Source of the DNA: JAZNQN01 sp045590195
GTDB lineage: Bacteria > Bacillota > Clostridia > UMGS1883 > UMGS1540
DNA: 13,746 nucleotides
Direction of reading: 5' to 3'
Assembly (NCBI GenBank): GCA_045590195.1
Contig: JAZNQN010000038.1
Coordinates: forward strand, 1-13,746
The notes below the pieces were generated by a model. That model worked only from the letters and a program-made list of their open reading frames with translations, did no database searches and was not told the DNA's origin. The translations under genes and the position numbers were made by a program. The first letter of the stretch is position 1. Each line of letters opens with the position of its first letter. Below are positions 1 through 7,078 of this stretch, one piece after another.

Positions 1-118
1 TGCACCATAAAAATCTTGTTTTTGAGTGCAGAACAAGGCAAAAATTTGAGTAATCCTTGACGGATTGTGAAAATTTTTAACGCAGTTATGTGCCAAAAAC
101 ATGGTTTTTAGGCGGTTA
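1..118. repeat. Large imperfect palindrome (REP/MITE-like element), possibly cut by the window edge
   Basis: The two halves fold on each other around the centre at 57-61: AATCC (52-56) faces GGATT (62-66). Beyond that, the reverse complement of 1-56 and the forward strand from 62 align without gaps over about 50 bases, sharing blocks such as AAATTTTT and CAAAAACA. The arms are diverged, so this is a long, bulged hairpin rather than a perfect repeat. No open reading frame fits inside it. It lies just beyond the 3' end of the putP-like gene. It could be a non-autonomous dispersed repeat or a structured RNA; copy number in the genome cannot be judged from one copy. Confidence 0.5.
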
Positions 119-160
119 ATCCCTAAGAAGCACCGCCGAACGAAGCGGGCTTTTGTTTTA
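111..160 (+). terminator. Short hairpins with T-run, possible plus-strand terminator
   Basis: GGCGGT (111-116) can pair with ACCGCC (132-137). Alternatively CCGC (133-136) can pair with GCGG (145-148), directly before the T-rich stretch CTTTTGTTTT (150-159). The second form resembles a weak intrinsic terminator for transcription entering from the left, facing the convergent putP-like gene. On the minus strand there is no U-run, so it does not look like a good terminator for putP itself. It may also be part of the palindromic element to its left. Confidence 0.35.
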
Positions 161-165
161 CTATA

Positions 166-1701
166 TTAGTCGTCTATACTATTATCTGTTGCTCTTTCGA
201 AAATTGCATTAACTTCTTCAGAAGGTGCTTTATCCATAAGCGCAGCTACAATAGCAACGATACCACCTACAATAAATCCTGGTACGATTTCATAAATTCC
301 TGTAACTGCAGTAAGGCTCATTCCGTTTGCAACAGGAAGCCACAGCCAGAGCATATCAACGATGGCACCTGCAAGTATACCCGCAACAGCACCCTTGTAT
401 GTAAATCTTTTCCAGAAAAGTGACAACAGTACAACAGGTCCAAATGCTGCACCGAAAATACCCCAAGCGTTTGAAACAAGGTCCATAATAGCCTGAGCAG
501 CTTCGCCTTTACTGCTTGCAATAAAGAAAGCAATAACAGCAATTACCAAAACAATTATACGGCTAACCCAAAGCATTTCTTTGTTGGAAGCATTTTTTCT
601 GATAATTGGTTTATAAAGGTCGCTGGCAAATGAAGAAGCAGCAACCAGAAGCTGTGAATCAGCAGTTGACATTGATGCCGCAATAATGGCAGCAAGCAGT
701 AATCCGGCAATAAATGCTGGGAATACATCTCTTGCAAGTTCAACAAATATAAGCGACTGTTTTCCTTCTCCGAGCAAAACTTCGGAAAGGTCAACCCCAT
801 TTGAATATACAAACATTCTGCCAAGGTATGCAATCATAATTGCTGCGCCAAGTGACAGCACAACCCAGATAATTGCAACTGTTGCAGATTTTTTAACCAT
901 TGATGGTTTTTCGATAGCCATAAATCTTACAATAATATGTGGCATACCAAAATATCCAAGGCCCCAGCCAAGGCCTGAAATAATATCTTTCCAGCTTGCG
1001 TTGAAAAAGTTTGCAACAAACTTAAACTCTTCGCCATTTGGGCCTGTATACACTGTTGTAAGTGCAGCTGGTTCAAGTTCTCTTGTAAAGCCAACAACAA
1101 TTGGAACAATCAAAAGCGCCGCAAGCATTAAAAGGCCCTGGAAAAAGTCGGTCCAGCAAACGGCATTAAAACCACCAAGGAATGTGTAAACAATTACAAT
1201 TGCTGCGAAAATTATCATTGCAACCATTGGGTCAAGCGAAGGAACCAAAGTTGTAAACACATCGGAGCCTGCAACAAAAGCAGATGCAACATAAATTGTA
1301 AAGCATACAAGGAACACAATTGCACAGATAATACTGAGAACGTGGCTTTTGGAAGCAAATCTGTTTGAAAGATACTGTGGAAGTGTTATTGCATCGCCTG
1401 AAGCTTTTGAAAACTTACGAAGCCTTTTTGCAACTAAAATCCAGTTTGCAGCAGTACCAATTGCAAGGCCGATACCAATCCATGCCTGGCCAAAACCAAA
1501 TGCAAGTATGCTACCCGGCAAACCCATTAAAAGCCATGCGCTCATATCAGATGCCTGAGCACTCATAGCGGTTACCCATGGGCCCATTGCCCTGCCGCCG
1601 AGAAAATAATCTTTTTCAGTTGAATTTTTAGATTTTAAGAAAAAGATTATACCTATGGCAATCATTGCCAAAAAGTAAAGTACAAATGCGAAAATATCCA
1701 T
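166..1701 (-). CDS. putP: PutP-like Na+/proline symporter (SSS family)
   Basis: This 511-residue inner-membrane protein should import L-proline, or a close analogue, together with Na+. It matches the sodium:solute symporter family in length (E. coli PutP is about 500 residues) and in signature blocks. The segment ASDMSAWLLMG (residues 50-60) carries D52 and S54, which correspond to the Na+-site Asp and Ser of PutP. MSTADSQLL (344-352) carries the Ser/Thr pair S345/T346 of the second Na+ ligand helix, followed by the typical DLYKP (361-365). About 13 hydrophobic segments are visible. The start is ATG at 1701, preceded by AAAGGAG with good spacing. The TetR gene lies upstream on the same strand, but a separate promoter and an inverted repeat sit between them, so it is probably its own unit. 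Its role could be osmoprotection or proline feeding for Stickland-type metabolism; the sequence does not decide. Substrates in this family can differ, so proline is likely but not certain. Confidence 0.9.
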   Translation of the reverse strand: MDIFAFVLYFLAMIAIGIIFFLKSKNSTEKDYFLGGRAMGPWVTAMSAQASDMSAWLLMGLPGSILAFGFGQAWIGIGLAIGTAANWILVAKRLRKFSKASGDAITLPQYLSNRFASKSHVLSIICAIVFLVCFTIYVASAFVAGSDVFTTLVPSLDPMVAMIIFAAIVIVYTFLGGFNAVCWTDFFQGLLMLAALLIVPIVVGFTRELEPAALTTVYTGPNGEEFKFVANFFNASWKDIISGLGWGLGYFGMPHIIVRFMAIEKPSMVKKSATVAIIWVVLSLGAAIMIAYLGRMFVYSNGVDLSEVLLGEGKQSLIFVELARDVFPAFIAGLLLAAIIAASMSTADSQLLVAASSFASDLYKPIIRKNASNKEMLWVSRIIVLVIAVIAFFIASSKGEAAQAIMDLVSNAWGIFGAAFGPVVLLSLFWKRFTYKGAVAGILAGAIVDMLWLWLPVANGMSLTAVTGIYEIVPGFIVGGIVAIVAALMDKAPSEEVNAIFERATDNSIDD

Positions 1702-1742
1702 TTCGAAATCTCCTTTGTTCTGTTTTTTTATTGTACCCGTCT

Positions 1743-1771
1743 ATTTTAACACACATTTTTATAAAATGCAA
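1743..1771 (-). promoter_or_regulatory. Probable sigma-A promoter of putP
   Basis: On the minus strand TTGCAT (1771-1766) is separated by 17 bases from TAAAAT (1748-1743). Both are near the vegetative consensus, and the predicted transcript start lies about 35 bases before the putP ATG. The -35 box overlaps the edge of the inverted repeat at 1770-1815. Confidence 0.6.
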
Positions 1772-1815
1772 TAGAGAACTAAGTATAGACTATATTCTGT
1801 ACTTAGTTCTCTATT
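1770..1815. promoter_or_regulatory. Perfect 16-bp inverted repeat between tetR and putP (terminator or operator)
   Basis: AATAGAGAACTAAGTA (1770-1785) is the exact reverse complement of TACTTAGTTCTCTATT (1800-1815), with a 14-base loop. A second, alternative small palindrome, TATAGACTATA (1784-1794), is nested in it. On the minus strand the hairpin is followed only by TTGCATTTT, a weak U-tract, so as a terminator of the TetR gene it is mediocre. Its edge overlaps the putP -35 box by two bases, which would also suit an operator. The choice between these roles is inference. Confidence 0.6.
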
Positions 1816-1849
1816 ATTTGGCTTATTTTTTATTTTTTCAATGATTTTT

Positions 1850-2446
1850 TTACAGACTTTTTTCAGAACGAATTCCTGCCAAAAGTGTAGGCATTGTTTC
1901 TCGGGCATATGAGCAAAGCGAATATTCGCCATTACAAAGGCACCAATCATATATAAGCGCTCTCTCGCACATTGCATAAAATTTTACAATTTCCTTTACT
2001 GTCATAGCGCTTGTAAGCTCGCCCGTGTTCTGGCCATCGGCAATAATTTTTTTAAGCAGCTTATAATAAAGCCTTTTATTATCAAGAAGATGCTTTTCGC
2101 CTTTTGTTATAAGCTGAGTTGAATAAAGCTTTGTTAACAGTTCAATATCAATTCTGTCTTCAATTATTGCAAACAACTCGCGGTTGAAATACAACAAGGT
2201 TTCAAAACATGACATATTTTCAGGCAAATTATTCTGCAGTTTTTCGTATTCTTCATCAAAAATATACGAAAGCGAACCAAGCAGCGCATCTTTGCCGGCA
2301 AAATAATGATAAAACGAGCCCTTCGATGTTCCCGATTCTTCTATTATTTCTTCAATAGTAGTATCGTCGTAGCCCTGTTCGTAAAAAAGCTTCCACGCCG
2401 CTACAATTATTTTACCCTTTGTATTTCTGCCCGATTTTTTTGTCAT
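1850..2446 (-). CDS. TetR/AcrR-family transcriptional repressor
   Basis: This 198-residue protein has a clear TetR-type DNA-binding head. The helix-turn-helix lies at about residues 28-47 (TTIEEIIEESGTSKGSFYHYF), followed by the usual GKDALL. The rest is an all-helical ligand-binding and dimerisation domain with no recognisable specificity. Three ATGs are in frame at 2455, 2452 and 2446. AAAGGA (2460-2455) overlaps the first and sits 8 bases from the third, so 2446 (MTKKSGRN) is the best start. The gene lies upstream of putP on the same strand and downstream of the SLH gene's terminator, so it is probably monocistronic. Its target and inducer are unknown. Putative targets are its own promoter or the inverted repeat before putP, but neither is shown. 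Confidence 0.85.
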   Translation of the reverse strand: MTKKSGRNTKGKIIVAAWKLFYEQGYDDTTIEEIIEESGTSKGSFYHYFAGKDALLGSLSYIFDEEYEKLQNNLPENMSCFETLLYFNRELFAIIEDRIDIELLTKLYSTQLITKGEKHLLDNKRLYYKLLKKIIADGQNTGELTSAMTVKEIVKFYAMCERALIYDWCLCNGEYSLCSYARETMPTLLAGIRSEKSL

Positions 2447-2477
2447 AGCCATCATCCTTTAGTTAAGTATACAATTA

Positions 2478-2506
2478 TATATATCACACATCGCGTTTTT
2501 TTGCAA
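2478..2506 (-). promoter_or_regulatory. Possible promoter of the TetR gene
   Basis: On the minus strand TTGCAA (2506-2501) and TATATA (2483-2478) are separated by 17 bases, ending about 30 bases upstream of the preferred ATG. The region is very AT-rich, so other -10 choices are possible. Confidence 0.35.
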
Positions 2507-2512
2507 GAAAAA

Positions 2513-2539
2513 ATATGGCAGACATTTTGTCTGCCATAT
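2513..2539 (-). terminator. Intrinsic terminator of the hyd/surface-protein operon
   Basis: ATATGGCAGACA (2513-2524) pairs perfectly with TGTCTGCCATAT (2528-2539) around a 3-base loop. On the minus strand the stem is followed by a U-run (TTTTTTCTT). It begins 2 bases after the SLH-gene stop codon, so it should end the long minus-strand transcript. Confidence 0.85.
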
Positions 2540-2541
2540 AA

Positions 2542-4362
2542 TTAAAACTTAAGCATGTTGCTGTTATTTAAAACTGCATCGCTATAAAGCATTAAAACAT
2601 CTTTTCCGGAGAGATCCACATATTCGTTTACAATTTTGCCGGCAATTAAGCGAAGGTCAACAATAGTAACGGTTTTATATTCTGAAAGAAGAAGCGGTGC
2701 AAGGCTAAGTGAATACGAATCGCCCATAATTACAAGCTCTTTTCCTTCTGCCATTTCGTTATTTATAAGTTTAATAACAGGTGCCGCGCCTGAAAGGAAT
2801 AAAGTATAAGGGTCTTTACTTTCAAGCTTTGATGTGTTATAAATGCCTGAAAAATCTTTTTCGGTAAAGTGTTCAACAGTTGCAGTATCTGTTACAGAAT
2901 TTGTAAGGTAACACATTTCCTCCGGCAAAACACCCTCAGTTTTCTGGGCGTAGTAGCCTTTAAAGCTTGGAACAGTATTTTTCACAAAGGTTGACAAATC
3001 AATACTAAAGCCCATTTTTGCGCCAAGTGTGTTTAAAACATTCTGAAGGGCTTCCTGTCTCCAGTGAAGATCACTTTTAAGATAATCTTCAAGTGTAAGG
3101 GATGAAGTTAAATCGATAATTTCAGCCTTTGTAAGGTTTTGTTTAACAATATTATTCATAGCCAGGTAATCGAATGGTTTTTCAAGTCTGCCATTTATAA
3201 AATAGCTTTTACCAGGAACAGATGCAAAGTAAACTTTTCCGCTTTGTGCAAGGTTTGTTTCAGCAAAGCTGTTTAAGTTTTTTGAAACTTTTTCAACACT
3301 TGCGCTGTTTAAATCTTTCATACTGTCCATATAATATCCGTTATAGAGAATAATACCTTTGTCGTCGGCGGAAATTTTAGGAAGAAGGCTATCTGCCATT
3401 TTCAAAAAGCTTTCTTCAATTGCTTTTGGATTTTGGCCATCTATTACAAGCAGGATAAGGTTTTCGACATTGGTAACAATAATATCTTCTCTTTCAACGC
3501 CAACACAAATCCATTTTCTTGGGTCAACATTTTCTTTTATATCTGATTTAAGTTTTTCAATATCAGTTCCCTCTGCCGCTCTTACAAGGCAAACAGAATG
3601 TGCCTGAGCAGACATCATAGGCTCGGAGCCAAGAGCTTCTTCTATGCCATCAAGACTTGAAAGACCGAGGAAATATTTAACGTTTTCGCTGTCAATTCTC
3701 GTATACATTACAGGTGGCTTTTCATCATATGCACCGGCATAAATTTTTTCCATAATGCCTTCGAGAGAGGCAGCATCATAAACTACGCCAAAGCCATCCA
3801 AAATTTTAATGCTTTCAGCGCGGGTAATGTTATTAAGCGGTCTTATTGTGTTATCTTCATATCCGGAAACAAGGCCAGCTTCACAAAGAGCAGCAATATA
3901 TTCTTTTGCGTAATCTGCAATCTGGTCGTTATCGGCAAAGTTTAATATGTCGCTTTCAGGGGATGAATAGTAAAATGCTCTACCCGCCATTGTCATAGCC
4001 TCTTGCCTTGTAATCTGTTTTGAAGGATTAAAGTATTCAGCCTTTGAAACAGCGCCAAGGGTTACCAAAGCCGCAACGCTTTCATAGTACCAGTCGCCCT
4101 CCTTAACGTCTTTAAAATCGATTTCATCAAGATATGGCATAGGCGGAACGATTGATGCTAAAATTTTTGCAAATTCAGCACGGGTTATAAAATTATCGGG
4201 TTTAAAAGTACCGTCGGGATAGCCGCTGATTTTTTCAGCTCCAACCCATTTTTCAATGATTTCGCCGCACCAGTGACCATTTATATCGCTTGGGGCAGCA
4301 AATGCAGTTGCCGAAGATGCAAGCATTAAGCATGCAAGTAAAATAGATAGTTTTTTCTTCAT
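2542..4362 (-). CDS. Secreted SLH-DUF4358-DHHW fusion protein (AlgX/AlgJ-like SGNH fold)
   Basis: This 606-residue surface protein begins with a signal peptide (MKKKLSILLACLML..., likely cleaved after AFA at residue 22). Three SLH domains follow at about 26-71, 81-130 and 140-190; each ends with an ITRAE/ITRQE-type motif and should anchor the protein to the cell wall polymer. Residues about 196-325 resemble DUF4358, a family often found beside MBOAT acyltransferases. Residues about 335-606 resemble DHHW/AlgX-type proteins. SDLHW (430-434) would supply the Asp431-His433 pair and GDSYS (547-551) would supply nucleophile Ser549 of an SGNH-type O-acetyltransferase or esterase. The ATG at 4362 has a GGAG site upstream. 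The glycosyltransferase gene ends 47 bases upstream with no convincing promoter or terminator between, so it is probably co-transcribed. No MBOAT partner is in the window. The SLH and SGNH calls are strong; the enzymatic role in modifying a surface polysaccharide is inference. Confidence 0.8.
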   Translation of the reverse strand: MKKKLSILLACLMLASSATAFAAPSDINGHWCGEIIEKWVGAEKISGYPDGTFKPDNFITRAEFAKILASIVPPMPYLDEIDFKDVKEGDWYYESVAALVTLGAVSKAEYFNPSKQITRQEAMTMAGRAFYYSSPESDILNFADNDQIADYAKEYIAALCEAGLVSGYEDNTIRPLNNITRAESIKILDGFGVVYDAASLEGIMEKIYAGAYDEKPPVMYTRIDSENVKYFLGLSSLDGIEEALGSEPMMSAQAHSVCLVRAAEGTDIEKLKSDIKENVDPRKWICVGVEREDIIVTNVENLILLVIDGQNPKAIEESFLKMADSLLPKISADDKGIILYNGYYMDSMKDLNSASVEKVSKNLNSFAETNLAQSGKVYFASVPGKSYFINGRLEKPFDYLAMNNIVKQNLTKAEIIDLTSSLTLEDYLKSDLHWRQEALQNVLNTLGAKMGFSIDLSTFVKNTVPSFKGYYAQKTEGVLPEEMCYLTNSVTDTATVEHFTEKDFSGIYNTSKLESKDPYTLFLSGAAPVIKLINNEMAEGKELVIMGDSYSLSLAPLLLSEYKTVTIVDLRLIAGKIVNEYVDLSGKDVLMLYSDAVLNNSNMLKF

Positions 4363-4409
4363 AGTTTTCTCCTTTAATTTAGTGTCTGTTTATTTTGACG
4401 GAAAAAATT

Positions 4410-5915
4410 TTAATTAGTTCCGTTTTTATAACAAATAATTATATTATTGTAATATTCTACGTTATAGCCCGTTTTTTCAAATATATCTGCATACCCTTTT
4501 CTAAAGATATAAATTCCGTTTTCATAAATATCGTCTACAAAAGTATATCTTCCAAATCCGCTTACATAAAGGTAGGGCGACGGATAATTGATATATTCTT
4601 TTGTTTTTAGATATTCGTTGGTATCTTGTTGCAAATAGAATAAAAGCGCAGGGTACTCAATGCTGCTATCAACATAAACCTTGCCTTCAAGTTCTTTTAC
4701 CCTTTCAGCAGCCTCTTTAAGACCTGCACCTGAAAAGGTAGCAAAATTTTTGGCATAATCTTTATAGTAATAATTTGTAAAAGAAGCAAAAAGCAGCATA
4801 TATGCAGATATTACTGCCGCCAGTGCTTTTTTATTTTTCAAAGCAGTTTCAAGCCCCAAAGCTGTTATCGCAATAATAGGCAGATGGATATAATTTATTT
4901 TATTTATATTTGCATTCCACATTAAAAGTGCAACAAAAACTGCCACAAAAAAGTTTAAAAGAACTACAAAAAATTTATTATTTTTAAAAGCTTTTATAAA
5001 TCCAATTATCATAAACGGCAGGCTTAAAAAATAGTAAATTCCAACATTTCCTGCATAGTTCCAAACATTACCATCTTCCTGCAGAAACAAAATTCTGAAA
5101 AGATTTCTATATGTATCAATTTTAAAAATATTTAAAATTGACATTTCTCCGCTTCGCATTTCTACAAGCTTTGGAATTGAGAAAAACGACATTTTAATTT
5201 CGTTTATTACGCCCAAATTTACAAGCACAAAAAGCATAAGCGGAAGCGCCATAAAAAATAAAATTATTACTGATAACAATGCTATTTTTAAAGATTTTAC
5301 CTTTTTATTTTTTACCGCATAAATCACGTAAGCCAAAAGCACCAAAGGCACAAAAAACCATGTGGTTGCATAGGCATAAAGCGAAAGGCCGTAGAAAAAT
5401 GCGCTCAGCAGATAATAGCGGTTATCCTCTTCCCCTTTAACTAAAAAATACATTCCAAAAAGCAGAAGTGACGGCGCTATGTTTGATTCAAGCCCCCATT
5501 TTGAAAGCATTATGTGCCACGGAGATATAACGAGAAGAAAAATCCCCAAAAGCGCACATTTTTCTCCCGATATTTTCTTTAAAAAAAGATAAAACACAGG
5601 CAACGTTGCAACTGACAATATAAGCTGTGGCAGCCTTACCGAAAATTCATTTACGCCAAAAATTTTCATAAAGGGAATCATAAGGTATGAATTTAATGTA
5701 TTCATACCGCTCCCCCATGAAACAAAGTATACGGGGTTTATGTAGCCGTGGCTGTCAATGCCGTAATTTAAAAGCGAAAATGCTTCATACCCCGCAAAAG
5801 CCTCGTCCTGATTTAAGCCTTCAGGAGTAGTGCCAAAGCGGTACAGCCGTATAAAAATTCCTGCAAAAAGCAAAATATAAAACAGTATTTTTTTAAAATC
5901 AATGCTCTTTTTCAA
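4410..5915 (-). CDS. GT39/PMT-like membrane glycosyltransferase (ArnT-type fold)
   Basis: This 501-residue, highly hydrophobic protein has about ten or more membrane segments and a soluble tail from about residue 400. The first extracytoplasmic loop carries NQDEA (35-39), matching the acidic residues essential in PMT/ArnT-type glycosyltransferases. It also has the family-typical RLPQL (94-98) and SPWHIMLSKWGLESN (131-145). Such enzymes move a sugar from a polyprenyl-phosphate carrier to an acceptor on the outer face of the membrane. The start is TTG at 5915; its Shine-Dalgarno, AAGGAG, overlaps the hydF stop codon (TAAGGAG), so it is read from the hyd transcript and probably translationally coupled. 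Acceptor and sugar are unknown. The next gene encodes a wall-anchored protein, so glycan or glycoprotein work at the cell surface is a reasonable inference. Confidence 0.75.
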   Translation of the reverse strand: MKKSIDFKKILFYILLFAGIFIRLYRFGTTPEGLNQDEAFAGYEAFSLLNYGIDSHGYINPVYFVSWGSGMNTLNSYLMIPFMKIFGVNEFSVRLPQLILSVATLPVFYLFLKKISGEKCALLGIFLLVISPWHIMLSKWGLESNIAPSLLLFGMYFLVKGEEDNRYYLLSAFFYGLSLYAYATTWFFVPLVLLAYVIYAVKNKKVKSLKIALLSVIILFFMALPLMLFVLVNLGVINEIKMSFFSIPKLVEMRSGEMSILNIFKIDTYRNLFRILFLQEDGNVWNYAGNVGIYYFLSLPFMIIGFIKAFKNNKFFVVLLNFFVAVFVALLMWNANINKINYIHLPIIAITALGLETALKNKKALAAVISAYMLLFASFTNYYYKDYAKNFATFSGAGLKEAAERVKELEGKVYVDSSIEYPALLFYLQQDTNEYLKTKEYINYPSPYLYVSGFGRYTFVDDIYENGIYIFRKGYADIFEKTGYNVEYYNNIIICYKNGTN

Positions 5916-5926
5916 ACTGGCTCTCC

Positions 5927-7069
5927 TTAAAACATTTCTGTTACTCGTTCTAAAATTCCCTGCATTTTTGCCATTGCAATTCCGTAATTTGTAATTGGTA
6001 TGCCCTGCTCAGCGGCAGAGGCATATCTTATAGAAACCTCGCTATCTTGCAGCATACAACCGCCGCAATGAATAATAAGGCTGTATTTTTTTAAGTCTTC
6101 TTTAAAATCAATACCGCTTGTAAGGTCAACATTTATATCGGCACCGGTAAATTTTTTAATCATAGCCGGAAGCTTAACGCTTCCTATATCACCGCACTGG
6201 CGATGATGAGTGCAGCCTTCTGAAATTAAAACACTGTCGCCGCTTTTAAGGGTTTTTAAAACATTTGCCCCTTCAACCGACTGCATTAAATTGCCTTTTT
6301 TTCTTGAAAAAACTATTGAAAACGAAGTTAAAGGAATACTGCGCGGCACCATTTTTGAAACAATGCCGAAAGCCTGACTGTCGGTTACAACTATTTTCGG
6401 GGGATTTTTTAAGTTTTCAAGAGCAGAAGGAAGCTGCTCGGGCTGAAGCACCAGAGCCTGCGCCTTTTTATCGAGCACCTCACGAAGTACCTGCTGCTGA
6501 GGCAGAATAATTCTGCCTTTTGGAGCAGCTTCATCGATTGGAGTTACCAAAATAACTGTGTCGCCCTCTGAAATAATATCGGCAATATAAACGTTTTCTT
6601 TTTTTGGAGCAAGTGCGGCAATCATTTCTTTTAATTTGTCAATGTTTTCGCCAGTTTTGGCGCTAACCGAAATATCGCCGCCACGATTACCCATATCGGA
6701 TTTATTGAAAACTACAATATAAGGAATGTTTCTCGCTTTGCAAATTTTCTCAATTTCTTCTTCAACGATGCCCTTTTCGCCGCCGCAAACAATTAAAGCC
6801 ACATCGCACCGTTTTAAAACATCTTTCGCCCTTTGAACCCTTAATTTACCTATTTCGCCAACATCGTCAAGGCCGGGAGTATCGATAAAACAAACGGGGC
6901 CAAGAGGCAAAATTTCCATAGATTTAAAAACCGGGTCGGTAGTAGTTCCAAGGGTATCTGAAACTATTGAAACCGGCTGATTACATATTGCATTTATAAG
7001 GCTCGATTTGCCGCTGTTGCGCTTTCCAAAAAGCCCTATATGAGTTCTGTCGGCCATGGGAGTGTTCAT
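5927..7069 (-). CDS. hydF: [FeFe]-hydrogenase H-cluster maturation GTPase HydF
   Basis: HydF is the scaffold that carries the 2Fe precursor of the H-cluster and delivers it to apo-hydrogenase in the cytoplasm. The N-terminal GTPase domain is intact: P-loop GKRNSGKSS (15-23), switch threonines near 42-44, DTPG (63-66), NKSD (122-125) and SAK (136-138). The C-terminal domain has the family metal motif CTH (286-288) and HCGGC (334-338), fitting CxH-x(46-53)-HCxxC. The 380-residue length is slightly short of the roughly 400 usual for the family but nothing is missing. The ATG at 7069 follows TAGGAGG, in which TAG is the hydG stop codon. The gene is thus tightly coupled to hydG. HydE is not in this operon and no hydrogenase structural gene is nearby, so partners must be elsewhere in the genome. 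Confidence 0.95.
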   Translation of the reverse strand: MNTPMADRTHIGLFGKRNSGKSSLINAICNQPVSIVSDTLGTTTDPVFKSMEILPLGPVCFIDTPGLDDVGEIGKLRVQRAKDVLKRCDVALIVCGGEKGIVEEEIEKICKARNIPYIVVFNKSDMGNRGGDISVSAKTGENIDKLKEMIAALAPKKENVYIADIISEGDTVILVTPIDEAAPKGRIILPQQQVLREVLDKKAQALVLQPEQLPSALENLKNPPKIVVTDSQAFGIVSKMVPRSIPLTSFSIVFSRKKGNLMQSVEGANVLKTLKSGDSVLISEGCTHHRQCGDIGSVKLPAMIKKFTGADINVDLTSGIDFKEDLKKYSLIIHCGGCMLQDSEVSIRYASAAEQGIPITNYGIAMAKMQGILERVTEMF

Positions 7070-7078
7070 ATTTGCCTC

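Noticed and set aside
686..1189. Long plus-strand open frame (167 codons) opposite putP
   Set aside because: It lies entirely antisense to a well-conserved symporter and its translation is low-complexity, without family features or a ribosome binding site.
4363..4409. Terminator or promoter between the glycosyltransferase and SLH genes
   Set aside because: ACGGAA/TTCCGT can pair across the stop-codon region but has no U-tract after it, and no reasonable -35/-10 pair is present.
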